Source: Planctomycetaceae bacterium (GTDB taxonomy: Bacteria; Planctomycetota; Phycisphaerae; Phycisphaerales; SM1A02). From it: a stretch of DNA of 13,655 nt. Position numbers and translations under genes: made by a program. Where the stretch lies: the NCBI GenBank assembly GCA_947474205.1, contig CANJIC010000028.1, forward strand, positions 1-13,655, written 5' to 3'. Of the stretch, positions 1 to 6,370 are shown piece after piece; positions within the stretch are counted from its first letter, which is position 1, and each line of letters begins with the position of its first letter. The notes under the pieces were generated by a model. The model saw only the letters and a program-made list of their open reading frames with translations, was not told the DNA's origin and searched no databases.

Positions 1-234
1 GCCAATCGTCAAGGCGTGAGCATGTTGGTTCGCCTGGCTGGTTTGCATTTGCGACAGCGACTTACAAACGCCGCGGCCGCCAATGATCGCGAGGCGCTTG
101 ACGCCATTCAACGCGCCATGCGCACCTTGGACACATTTGAGGAGGCGGTGCGCGCCAATGTGAATTTAAAACTTGCCATGTCTTCCCTTGTTGCCGCGTG
201 GAGCCAAGCCTGCGCGCCATTGGCCACCCGTTAA
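1..234 (+). CDS. holB: DNA polymerase III delta'-like subunit, C-terminal fragment
   Basis: The frame is open from base 1 to a TAA at 232-234, so only the last 77 residues of a longer gene are present. The fragment is alpha-helical and ends in a segment reading FEEAVRANVNLKLAMSSLV. This resembles the C-terminal signature of clamp-loader delta' (HolB) and DnaX proteins, where an 'xxNxNxxLALExLLL' helix packs in the collar of the clamp loader. The delta' subunit helps load the sliding clamp onto primed DNA. The GTG at 16 is an internal codon rather than a convincing start, because the reading frame continues upstream. The AAA+ core, which would settle HolB against DnaX, lies outside the window. 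The family call rests on one short motif and is moderate. Confidence 0.5.
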   Translation, partial: ANRQGVSMLVRLAGLHLRQRLTNAAAANDREALDAIQRAMRTLDTFEEAVRANVNLKLAMSSLVAAWSQACAPLATR

Positions 235-373
235 TTCCATTCACAAAAAATGTACGGCGTGATACACGCACCAAACACAATACAAGCAGCGCACGTTAAT
301 CCATTCCATCATCCATGTAAATAAGCGCATGCATTTCAAAACGACTCGCCTCTTGAAATAATTTCCGCAGGCA

Positions 374-901
374 ATGACCAGCAACGAACTAATTCACGCC
401 ATGAACACAATGCAAGAAATCGAACGAGTTTGGATTACGCGCGCAATGCCCGTCTTGCCCGCTGGCGCTGTCATTTGGAAAATTCAGCAAGGCTATTTAC
501 CGCAGCATTCTGTTCGTGACCAAAACTTTCGCGAGGGGCGTATTCGTTCAGTTGAATTGGTCGACGGATCAATACAATATTTTCACACCATCAAGCAAGG
601 TCAAGGCGTGGTGCGGCAAGAAACCGAACACGCGCTTGATCGCGCCACATTTGAAAGCTTGTGGCCGCAGACGCAAGGCAAGCGCATTCGCAAAGTGCGC
701 CACCGCGTCAGCGAAGGCGGACTGACGTGGGAAGTGGATCAGTTCCTTGATTTGCCCCTGGTCATGGTGGAGGTTGAACTTGCAAGCGAGCACGCGCCGT
801 GCGATTTTCCCAAGTGGCTTGCCGCGGATATTGTGTGCGAAGTTTCCCATGATCCGCGCTATCGAAATCACGCCTTGGCGTTGCATGGTTTGCCTAAATA
901 A
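374..901 (+). CDS. CYTH-domain protein, triphosphate tunnel metalloenzyme
   Basis: This 175-residue protein has the layout of short bacterial CYTH/TTM proteins such as the Nitrosomonas triphosphatase, which hydrolyse inorganic triphosphate inside an eight-stranded beta tunnel with divalent metal. Recognisable pieces in order are EIERVW near residue 15, QQGYL near 39, GRIRSVEL near 55, a Lys in the HTIKQG segment, RQETEHALD, FESLWP, KRIRKVRHRV, TWEVDQF, VMVEVEL and a final EVSHDPRYRNHALAL. The acidic and basic residues that line the tunnel are largely kept. The N-terminal ExExK signature reads EIERV here, so its usual Lys is Val. The ATG at 374 has only a weak AGG three bases upstream; a second ATG at 401 would put EIER closer to the N terminus, as in relatives. 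It lies 84 bp upstream of atpC on the same strand. Substrate cannot be told from sequence; inorganic triphosphatase is the likeliest. Confidence 0.8.
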   Translation: MTSNELIHAMNTMQEIERVWITRAMPVLPAGAVIWKIQQGYLPQHSVRDQNFREGRIRSVELVDGSIQYFHTIKQGQGVVRQETEHALDRATFESLWPQTQGKRIRKVRHRVSEGGLTWEVDQFLDLPLVMVEVELASEHAPCDFPKWLAADIVCEVSHDPRYRNHALALHGLPK

Positions 902-985
902 TCCCTGAATAATCGCAAATATTCGCTAGAATCCTTGCTAACATCACCGCCCTGAGACTTTGTAAAAATCTGAGAGTTTATAAAA

Positions 986-1414
986 ATGGCCACACCAATC
1001 CACTGCACCGATGTCACACCAAACGCAATCAGCCTTGAAGAAAAGGCCACCTATGTTTCATTTGAAGCTTGGGATGGACAAGTGGGCGTCATGCCTGGCG
1101 CAAGTCCATTTCTGACAAAGCTTGGAACTGGCGTGCTCACCGTGACAAGCGCCACTGGATCAACCGTGCAATTATTAACTGACGGCGGTTTCGCCCAAAT
1201 GCAGGGCGACAATTTAACTCTGCTCGCTGACAGCACGGTGGACATTTCAAGCATTGACGCCAAGCAAGCGGCGGCCATGCTTGTCGACGCAAATCAAAAA
1301 GCAATTGAGCCTGGGTCTACTTCAGCCGCGGCGCGTGAATCTGTTGAGCGCGCGCAACGCGTGGCTCAAGCCAAAGTAAACGCCGCAGACAAACGATCCG
1401 GCCAACGCGCTTGA
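986..1414 (+). CDS. atpC: F0F1 ATP synthase epsilon subunit
   Basis: This 142-residue protein has the N-terminal beta-sandwich of the epsilon subunit: FEAWDGQVGVMPGASPFLTKLGTG matches the family's 'dGxxGvmpgHxPlxtxLxxG' core (with Ala-Ser for the usual Gly-His), followed by a FAQMQGDNLTLLAD strand. The C-terminal part, rich in Ala, Gln and Lys, is the helical hairpin that inhibits ATP hydrolysis in other bacteria. Epsilon sits on the central stalk with gamma in F1 on the cytoplasmic face of the membrane. The start at 986 has a GAGAG motif about ten bases upstream. In most genomes atpC directly follows atpD; here a CYTH protein precedes it and scpB follows 65 bp later, so it is detached from the rest of the operon, or the operon is split. 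The family call is secure. Confidence 0.93.
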   Translation: MATPIHCTDVTPNAISLEEKATYVSFEAWDGQVGVMPGASPFLTKLGTGVLTVTSATGSTVQLLTDGGFAQMQGDNLTLLADSTVDISSIDAKQAAAMLVDANQKAIEPGSTSAAARESVERAQRVAQAKVNAADKRSGQRA

Positions 1415-1479
1415 TGTCTGGTGTGTCAACAAATTCAGCCGCCGCACGGACAATGACATTCGCGGCACAAAGGTAATGC

Positions 1480-2115
1480 ATGGAACCGCAAGAAGCCGCA
1501 GAACAAACCGAAGTCTCCGCTGAACTCCCCGCGTTTATGAAAGCGCCCGACGAAACTCCGTGCGCAGATCAATCGATTGAGTCGCGAGTTGAGGCCGTGT
1601 TACTTTCCATGAGCCGTCCACTAAGCGAAAGCAAATTGGTGGACATGCTTGGATTGGGTTCGGTCAACGCCAAAGACAAAATGCCGGTGACCATGGTCAA
1701 GCAGGCGATTGACCACTTGAACACTGAGTACGCGCAGTCCGGTAGAAGTTTCCGTATTGAGCGTTTGGCCGGCGGCTGGCAATTGCTCACACTGAGCAAG
1801 TTTGGCCCGCTCTTAACCCGCGTGCATGGCGCCAAGTTGCAAGGTCGTCTCACACCCGCGGCGCTAGACACGTTGGCCATTATTGCGTATCGACAACCCA
1901 CGCTGCGCTCTGAATTAGAAGCGGTGCGCGGCGTTGCTTGCGGCGACGTGTTGCGCGGTTTAATGGAACGACGCCTTGTTCGCATCACCGGCCGCGCCGA
2001 AGAACTTGGTCGACCCATGTTGTACGGCACCACCAGCGAGTTTTTGCGCGTCTTTGGTATTTCGCGCATAGAAGATTTGCCGCAAGCGCGCGAGTTGCGC
2101 AATCCAGCCGGCTGA
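1480..2115 (+). CDS. scpB: Segregation and condensation protein B
   Basis: This 211-residue protein is the winged-helix ScpB subunit that binds ScpA and SMC to form the bacterial condensin acting on the nucleoid. The diagnostic block is LTPAALDTLAIIAYRQP at about residues 127-143, followed by a conserved LRSELEAVRG segment, VLRGLMERRLVRITGR and GRPMLYGTTSEFLRVFG. These match the family's 'LsxaaLEtLAIIAYkQPiTR.eIe.iRGV' and 'GRP.lYgTt..FL..FGL' motifs. An N-terminal extension of about 35 residues, rich in Glu and Pro, precedes the first winged helix (IESRVEAVLLSMSRPL). The ATG at 1480 has AAAGG seven bases upstream. It follows atpC by 65 bp on the same strand and is probably co-transcribed. 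scpA is not in the window. Confidence 0.95.
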   Translation: MEPQEAAEQTEVSAELPAFMKAPDETPCADQSIESRVEAVLLSMSRPLSESKLVDMLGLGSVNAKDKMPVTMVKQAIDHLNTEYAQSGRSFRIERLAGGWQLLTLSKFGPLLTRVHGAKLQGRLTPAALDTLAIIAYRQPTLRSELEAVRGVACGDVLRGLMERRLVRITGRAEELGRPMLYGTTSEFLRVFGISRIEDLPQARELRNPAG

Positions 2116-2255
2116 TTCGGCCGTTTACACCATTCTCAATTATCTCAACTCATATTTTTTCATTTGGCGCGACAATGTGGCTTTGAACGCGCAGTGAGTC
2201 TTTCAAGCATGATCACCTTGGACCCACGCTACAAATAAATCGCTATAAAAACGAA

Positions 2256-2279
2256 ACGAGTCCTGTTTAGAGGACTCGT
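2256..2279 (-). terminator. Rho-independent terminator of the minus-strand PEP-CTERM-like gene
   Basis: A perfect 9-bp stem (ACGAGTCCT with AGGACTCGT) encloses the 6-base loop 2265-2270. On the minus strand it is followed by a T-rich run (TTTCGTTTTTAT). It lies 75 bp past the stop codon of the minus-strand gene ending at 2355, which fits intrinsic termination. On the plus strand no T-run follows, so it is not a good terminator for scpB. Confidence 0.75.
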
Positions 2280-2354
2280 AACGCAAACGGGGGAGTGACC
2301 TGAGCGGGGTTGCCGGATATTTCTCACGGCGCGCCCGCAATATTTGTGATTGAA

Positions 2355-3086
2355 TTAAATCTGCCGGCGCTTTCGTGAGACCATAATTCCGGCAAATCCA
2401 ACTAGAGCCGATACGCCAGGAGTTGGCACAATTAAATTTCCACCCCAAATGCCAGTGAACGCCACGGTTGAATTCGCTGAAAGATTAAAATCAAATTGAT
2501 AGCCAAGACTTGAGCCCAAGCCGCCTGCAACGGTGTAATTCACGATTGTGACTGTGGGAATGAGTGATGTCATTGAGCCCGGACTTGAAAATGTGAATGA
2601 ACTCATTAATTGAGAGTTTGGTCCAGGCGAAGTTCCGCCACGAAGACCTTGCCAAAGAGGATTGGTTCCAACAGACGACAGCGTGGAAGCCGCGCTGGAA
2701 TTACTTGTCAATGTTCCGCCAAGATTTCCAAAGAATTCCCACAATGGGGTTGCGCCACCACCTGGTGGGAGAGTGTTTGGAATATCCAGAAGAATATTGA
2801 AGTGTTTAGTGGTATTGCCCAAATTGGCAACGGTGAATCCGTTGGTGACAAACGAATGTGCAGCGAAGTCAGAGGCGATATCCCAACCCACAACCCAAGT
2901 CGCATTTGGAAATCCGTCTCCAATTGAGCCGGTATAGCTGTAGTCATTGAAGACGGTGAGATCACCTTCTTGAATCGCGGTGGACTTTTTCCCGTCTACA
3001 TTGAATTTTATGTTGAGAATTGGGCCAGCCAACGCAGACCCAGAGAGTGCTGCAGCGGCGACTGAAATAATTGTAAACTTGAACAT
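2355..3086 (-). CDS. Secreted PEP-CTERM-like protein, function unknown
   Basis: The protein has 243 residues. The start chosen is the ATG at 3086-3084, preceded on its strand by a strong GAGGG Shine-Dalgarno; the open frame runs further upstream but the signal peptide begins here. Residues 1-20 (MFKFTIISVAAAALSGSALA) are a classical Sec signal peptide. The middle is rich in Gly, Ser, Thr and Asn, with beta-strand-like segments and no enzymatic motif I recognise. The last ~24 residues are a sorting tail: a VPTPG motif, a hydrophobic helix and a terminal RKRRQI. In PEP-CTERM proteins such a tail is recognised by an exosortase for envelope processing. The canonical PEP triplet is PTP here, a form often seen in planctomycetes. 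A similar gene lies 132 bp upstream on the same strand, and a terminator lies 75 bp downstream. The biological role is unknown. Confidence 0.8.
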   Translation of the reverse strand: MFKFTIISVAAAALSGSALAGPILNIKFNVDGKKSTAIQEGDLTVFNDYSYTGSIGDGFPNATWVVGWDIASDFAAHSFVTNGFTVANLGNTTKHFNILLDIPNTLPPGGGATPLWEFFGNLGGTLTSNSSAASTLSSVGTNPLWQGLRGGTSPGPNSQLMSSFTFSSPGSMTSLIPTVTIVNYTVAGGLGSSLGYQFDFNLSANSTVAFTGIWGGNLIVPTPGVSALVGFAGIMVSRKRRQI

Positions 3087-3112
3087 CTTTTTCTTCCCTC
3101 TACAAAATTTTA

Positions 3113-3139
3113 AACTTTCAACTTCTTGTTGTGAAAGTT
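3113..3139 (-). other. Hairpin between two minus-strand PEP-CTERM-like genes
   Basis: Two 8-base arms (AACTTTCA at 3113-3120 and TGAAAGTT at 3132-3139) pair perfectly around an 11-base loop, and CAAC/GTTG offers an alternative inner stem. It lies about 80 bp past the stop of the upstream gene and 27 bp before the start of the downstream one. It could be a partial terminator, an mRNA-stability element or a leader hairpin. The T-run after it on the minus strand is poor, so I do not call it a terminator. Confidence 0.35.
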
Positions 3140-3218
3140 GTGATTCAAACCATGAACAAACCATCTATTTCAAAACGTGCATTGTCAAAATGGAATTTGA
3201 TAATTTGTGACTTTTTAA

Positions 3219-3800
3219 TCAGTAAGACCGACGGCGCCTGCCCAAACCGAACCCGCCCGCAATGCCAATTAAAGCAATAGCACCAGGGGCTGGAACAAAC
3301 GAAACAACTTCAAACGTGCTTGAAACAACAGCTTGATCGCCAGCAGACAGAATAAATTTCAACTGTGTTTTAATAATGTCGTTGATGTTTCCTTGAACGC
3401 CATAGTTTTTATCGGTAAACCGCGTTGAAAATGAATTTTGACCAAATTGGCCAGCTATAATTGATGTGGCTTCACCAAGAAGGTTTGTCGATGTCAAGGT
3501 GGCCACCGAAGTGCTGTTGACGAAACTTGCATAGAGCGCAGTTGTTCCAACACTTTTGACATACGCGCCGCCACCCCGGATGTCCGTGACAACAATGGCA
3601 AGAGAACCAGAACCGCTGGTGTTTCCCATGTTGCTTGTAAGAGTTAAAAAAGAACTAAAGTCATACAGCTTTTCCGCAGCGGTGTTGTTGGTCACAACCG
3701 TTGAAAAAGTAACTAAAGCAGCTTCGGCCCCAGATGCGATCATTGCTGCCGCAAACAATGGGACAGCAAATCCTTTTCCCAAACCCTTTTGTAAATGCAT
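3219..3800 (-). CDS. Secreted PEP-CTERM-like protein, function unknown
   Basis: The protein has 193 residues. The ATG at 3800-3798 is chosen because GAGGAAGGA, a very strong Shine-Dalgarno, lies about eight bases upstream and the signal peptide starts there; an ATG 33 bp further upstream in frame lacks this. Residues 1-28 form the signal peptide (a positively charged LQKGLGKGF start, a hydrophobic core, then GAEAA). The mature part is small, Ser/Thr/Val-rich and predicted beta, with no known catalytic motif. The C terminus carries VPAPG, a hydrophobic glycine-rich helix and RRRRSY, the PEP-CTERM-like sorting layout. It has no obvious sequence similarity to its downstream neighbour beyond the tail. 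Transcription probably starts in the 3801-4080 region, which it shares with a divergent gene of the same class. Confidence 0.8.
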   Translation of the reverse strand: MHLQKGLGKGFAVPLFAAAMIASGAEAALVTFSTVVTNNTAAEKLYDFSSFLTLTSNMGNTSGSGSLAIVVTDIRGGGAYVKSVGTTALYASFVNSTSVATLTSTNLLGEATSIIAGQFGQNSFSTRFTDKNYGVQGNINDIIKTQLKFILSAGDQAVVSSTFEVVSFVPAPGAIALIGIAGGFGLGRRRRSY

Positions 3801-3882
3801 AACTTTTCCTTCCTCAAATCTGTTGTTTTTCAAACTTGTGTCACTGCAAAAAACTTGGTGCCGTGACTTTCCCTCAACCTGC

Positions 3883-3909
3883 TATCGGCCTGCTTTCGCA
3901 AAGCCGATA
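3883..3909 (-). promoter_or_regulatory. Stem-loop in the leader of the minus-strand PEP-CTERM-like gene
   Basis: TATCGGC (3883-3889) and GCCGATA (3903-3909) form a perfect 7-bp stem around a 13-base loop. The loop side can also fold as GCTTT-CGC-AAAGC. It lies about 85 bp upstream of the start codon at 3800, in what is probably the 5' leader. It matches no riboswitch consensus that I can recall. Its role is unknown. Confidence 0.3.
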
Positions 3910-4052
3910 TCTCTTCAAGACTTCATACGCACTCACACGAGCATGTGTTGCGGCTATAAAAGATTCCAAACATATTTGTGACTGCTCGTCATGCAATAAC
4001 TGGTAATTGCGCTATACGCGACCCTTCATGTCAGTCACATACTTGAATTGAA

Positions 4053-4082
4053 TTGACCAATCGCCAAATCAAATTGCATAAT
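4053..4082 (+). promoter_or_regulatory. Sigma-70-like promoter for the plus-strand PEP-CTERM-like gene
   Basis: A -35 box TTGACC (4053-4058, five of six consensus bases) is followed after 18 bases by a -10 box CATAAT (4077-4082, five of six). Transcription would start near 4089-4091, giving an unusually long leader of about 240 bases before the ATG at 4331. Confidence 0.5.
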
Positions 4083-4170
4083 TTCAGGCCTAATTTTTAG
4101 TTATTGGACTTTGCTTGGAATGGAAAGGAGCACTTTCATCTCAGTCGCAATAGGCAAAAAAGCCTGAAAT
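4081..4170 (+). other. Inverted repeat in the long leader, possible leader fold
   Basis: ATTTCAGGC (4081-4089) and GCCTGAAAT (4162-4170) are perfect 9-base inverted repeats 72 bases apart. A small nested hairpin AGGC-AAAAAA-GCCT (4152-4165) competes for the right arm. The left arm overlaps the probable transcription start, so only part may be in RNA. Two mutually exclusive pairings could form a switch, but this is inference; it could equally be a DNA-level site. Confidence 0.3.
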
Positions 4171-4330
4171 ACTGGGTAAAAATGCTGGAATTAGCCACTG
4201 ATTCACAAAGGCAATCTCTGAGCCGTATTTGGCTTGCGGGTTTGTTGGGTTTAAGAAACAGAATGAGCGATTGCCCGAGTCCCATTACAGGCCGGATTGT
4301 CCAGTGAAAGCTGGCCAAGCGAAAGAAAAA

Positions 4331-5053
4331 ATGATTCAAAGCAAAAATAATAGATTGGGATGGAAATCCATGGCACTTTTGAGCGCGCTTGCGGCGGGCG
4401 CTGCGGTACAGATTTCGAGTGCTGACGTGGTCGATATTGCCGCTGCGCCGGTGGAATTGCAAGATCAACCCAGTCAGGTCGGTCAACGCAATTCTGGGGC
4501 CATTGGTGGTGGGCAATCTTCCGTAGCCCAACTTTCACCAATCACTATTCATAGCGACAACGGATTTGTCCAACTTGCAGCTGGGCAACCCCATCAGGCG
4601 TTTGGCTTCGCTGCCAGCGCGGACAAGTATGACCAAGGCGATGGTTCCGTGTCGCAACCATTTAATGGATGGGCCGACTTTGGGTTGGCCGGCAATCAGC
4701 GCGTGAACATTCAGTGGAACTTCACTTCTATATCACCGGATCAATATCAAACGTGGTCGATAGCGGGGTTGGCCAATCCGTCGCACAGTGTGTTGAGCAT
4801 GCAATGGCAAAACGATGTGGGCGCTTCACTTGGTGAGATTGCGGTTGTTCCATCCGCTGCAGGCAGCGTGGACGTTGCACTGTCATCGCTTACTTCCGTG
4901 CAAATGTATCGCGTAAGTTTCAGCGGACTTTCATTGGGAATGTCAGAGAGCGACATGCAAGGCGTGAACTTCACATCGGCCGCGGTGCCCTCGGCTAGTT
5001 CAGTTGCGTTGTTGGCAATCGCTGGAGTTGTTTCAAAGCGTCGACGCGCATGA
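4331..5053 (+). CDS. Secreted PEP-CTERM-like protein, function unknown
   Basis: The protein has 240 residues starting at the ATG at 4331. The frame is open upstream from a TTG at 4229, but the signal peptide (MIQSKNNRLGWKSM, a hydrophobic ALLSALAAGAAV core, then SSADV) begins at 4331; a purine-rich GAAAGAAAAA stretch serves as a weak ribosome site. The mature part has a Gln/Ser/Gly-rich segment, then beta-strand-like sequence with an FNGWADFGLAG block. I recognise no enzymatic motif. The C terminus has VPSAS in place of VPEP, a hydrophobic helix (SVALLAIAGVV) and KRRRA. The tail is the most degenerate of the three in this window, but the three-part layout is intact. It is divergent from the gene ending at 3219 and convergent with dus. 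Its role is unknown, probably envelope or exopolymer associated. Confidence 0.75.
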   Translation: MIQSKNNRLGWKSMALLSALAAGAAVQISSADVVDIAAAPVELQDQPSQVGQRNSGAIGGGQSSVAQLSPITIHSDNGFVQLAAGQPHQAFGFAASADKYDQGDGSVSQPFNGWADFGLAGNQRVNIQWNFTSISPDQYQTWSIAGLANPSHSVLSMQWQNDVGASLGEIAVVPSAAGSVDVALSSLTSVQMYRVSFSGLSLGMSESDMQGVNFTSAAVPSASSVALLAIAGVVSKRRRA

Positions 5054-5173
5054 ATTGCATGTAGTTATGAATGCGAATTGTTGGAGCAATGAACACACAA
5101 AAGTATTTGAAACCAGTATTAGAAGTACTTCACTTATGAATGCCAAACAGAATTGATTTCACTTGTAGGGCGT

Positions 5174-5187
5174 AGAGCTTCGGCTCT
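5174..5187. other. UUCG-type hairpin between convergent genes
   Basis: AGAGC-TTCG-GCTCT is a perfect 5-bp stem with a stable UUCG tetraloop, followed by a second CCTTCGGG motif. It sits between the stop of the plus-strand PEP-CTERM-like gene (5053) and the stop of dus (5235). A role at transcript 3' ends is plausible, but neither strand has a T-run next to it. Confidence 0.35.
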
Positions 5188-5234
5188 GGATTCCTTCGGG
5201 ATTGCCGCCGCCAGACGAATAAAATTCATTTTGT

Positions 5235-6260
5235 CTAGAGCGATAGCGGTGTGATATTAAAATTTGTTTCCAGCGCGCGAGCGCGCCAATCCGCAATGAC
5301 TTGGCGCATCTCTGCGGTGGTGGTGGCGGTGCGAATGCCTTCTTTGAGCGGCTTGACGTGACCCATATTTTTACCGTACCAACTAATGCGTTTGCGCATG
5401 CACTCCACCGCGCTTGAGCCAGGGCTGTATTGCTCAAGTAGTTGAATGTGGCGATCAATCACCTGACATTTTTCATCGGGCGTTGGTTCGGGCAGCAATT
5501 CGCCCGTGGCTATTAAGTGACTGGCGCGCTGAAATAGCCACGGCGTGCGCAGCGAACCGCGGCCAACCATGACGCCTTTGCAGCCGGTTTGTTTCATGAT
5601 TTGCACCGCGTGCTCTGGTTCAGTCACATCGCCGTTGCCAATGATGGGAATGTTTTTTACGGCGGCGACAACTTCACCAATGCGATTCCAATCGGCGTGG
5701 CCGCTGAACATTTGACATGTGTAGCGGCCATGCACGGTGACGGCGGCAATGCCCACATCCTCAAGCTGACGGGCGAGTTCAGGCGCAACAAAGCGATCGG
5801 GGTCCCAACCCAGGCGAACTTTGGCGGTGACAGGCACGCGGCCGTTGGTGTGCTTGGCCACCGCGTCAACAATGCGCTTGGCCAATTGCACCGTGTCGCA
5901 CACGTGGCACAGCAGCAGCGAACCGCCGTGTTTTTTGGCGACTTTGTCAACGGGGCAACCCATGTTGATGTCGATCAGTTTGGCGCCGTGATCCACCGCC
6001 CAGATGGCGGCCTCCGGTAGCGGGTCCGTCCAATTTCCGTACAACTGCATGCCGCAGGGTTGATCGAACTCATTGGTTTGCGCAAGTTCAAGCGAGCGAC
6101 GCGCGCCGCGCAACAGGGCGTGACTATTTAATAGATCAGTGCTGGCAAGTCCAACGCCGCCTTGCTCGCGGCAAAGAATGCGAAACGCAAGATCGCAGTG
6201 GCCAGCCATGGGCGCAAGCAACATGGGAGTTTGAAGTGTGAGCGCGCCAATTTGAAGCAT
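5235..6260 (-). CDS. dusB: DusB-like tRNA-dihydrouridine synthase
   Basis: This 341-residue FMN enzyme reduces specific uridines in tRNA to dihydrouridine using NADPH. The TIM barrel opens with [19 protein letters not shown], the Dus flavin-binding entry (usually APMAGvtD), then GMQLYGN. DINMGCP holds the catalytic Cys at residue 102, followed by [54 protein letters not shown] and [15 protein letters not shown] are the further flavin- and tRNA-contacting loops. The C-terminal helical tRNA-binding domain (about residues 265-330) has [11 protein letters not shown] and [12 protein letters not shown]. Length is usual for DusB. The start ATG at 6260 has no clear Shine-Dalgarno. The active-site loop reads KHGGSLLL rather than the common GSALL. 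The gene stands alone, convergent with the gene on its 3' side and divergent from the kinase gene. Confidence 0.92.
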   Translation of the reverse strand: MLQIGALTLQTPMLLAPMAGHCDLAFRILCREQGGVGLASTDLLNSHALLRGARRSLELAQTNEFDQPCGMQLYGNWTDPLPEAAIWAVDHGAKLIDINMGCPVDKVAKKHGGSLLLCHVCDTVQLAKRIVDAVAKHTNGRVPVTAKVRLGWDPDRFVAPELARQLEDVGIAAVTVHGRYTCQMFSGHADWNRIGEVVAAVKNIPIIGNGDVTEPEHAVQIMKQTGCKGVMVGRGSLRTPWLFQRASHLIATGELLPEPTPDEKCQVIDRHIQLLEQYSPGSSAVECMRKRISWYGKNMGHVKPLKEGIRTATTTAEMRQVIADWRARALETNFNITPLSL

Positions 6261-6279
6261 GCGGCAAGTCTATTGGGTG

Positions 6280-6302
6280 GTGGCGTGGAATAAAAACGCC
6301 AC
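6280..6302. promoter_or_regulatory. Hairpin in the dus/kinase divergent spacer
   Basis: GTGGCGT (6280-6286) and ACGCCAC (6296-6302) form a perfect 7-bp stem with a 9-base loop. It is 20 bp upstream of the dus start, so it would lie in the dus leader or be a protein-binding site. Role not known. Confidence 0.3.
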
Positions 6303-6341
6303 AGGAATGCGCGCAGAGATTAACTTCATCTGCTTTCGATA

Positions 6342-6369
6342 AATCATTGTAAGTGTTATGGTAATGATT
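6342..6369. promoter_or_regulatory. Inverted repeat abutting the kinase start codon
   Basis: AATCATT (6342-6348) and AATGATT (6363-6369) are perfect inverted repeats, 14 bases apart, ending one base before the ATG at 6371. In RNA the hairpin would cover the place of the ribosome site; in DNA it could be an operator in the 110-bp divergent spacer. No proper Shine-Dalgarno is visible for this start. Confidence 0.3.
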
Positions 6370-6370
6370 C

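Larger units (their letters stand above)
3801..4330. other. 530-bp divergent control region between secreted-protein genes
   Basis: No convincing gene is present: open frames here lack support and overlap the gene leaders. The region separates two oppositely oriented PEP-CTERM-like genes. It holds a plus-strand sigma-70-like promoter (4053-4082), the leader hairpin at 3883-3909, an 8-base inverted repeat TGTGACTG/CAGTCACA (3977-3984 and 4032-4039), and a second inverted repeat ATTTCAGGC/GCCTGAAAT (4081-4089 and 4162-4170). The TGTGACTG repeat lies just upstream of the promoter and could be an operator acting on either gene. Confidence 0.45.

Noticed and set aside
3556..3981. 141-codon plus-strand frame antisense to a PEP-CTERM-like gene
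   Set aside because: It overlaps the signal peptide and leader of a well-supported gene on the other strand and shows no recognisable motif.
4090..4330. Known riboswitch in the long leader
   Set aside because: I compared it by eye with the c-di-GMP (GEMM) and cobalamin consensus cores and found no match; only generic inverted repeats are visible.
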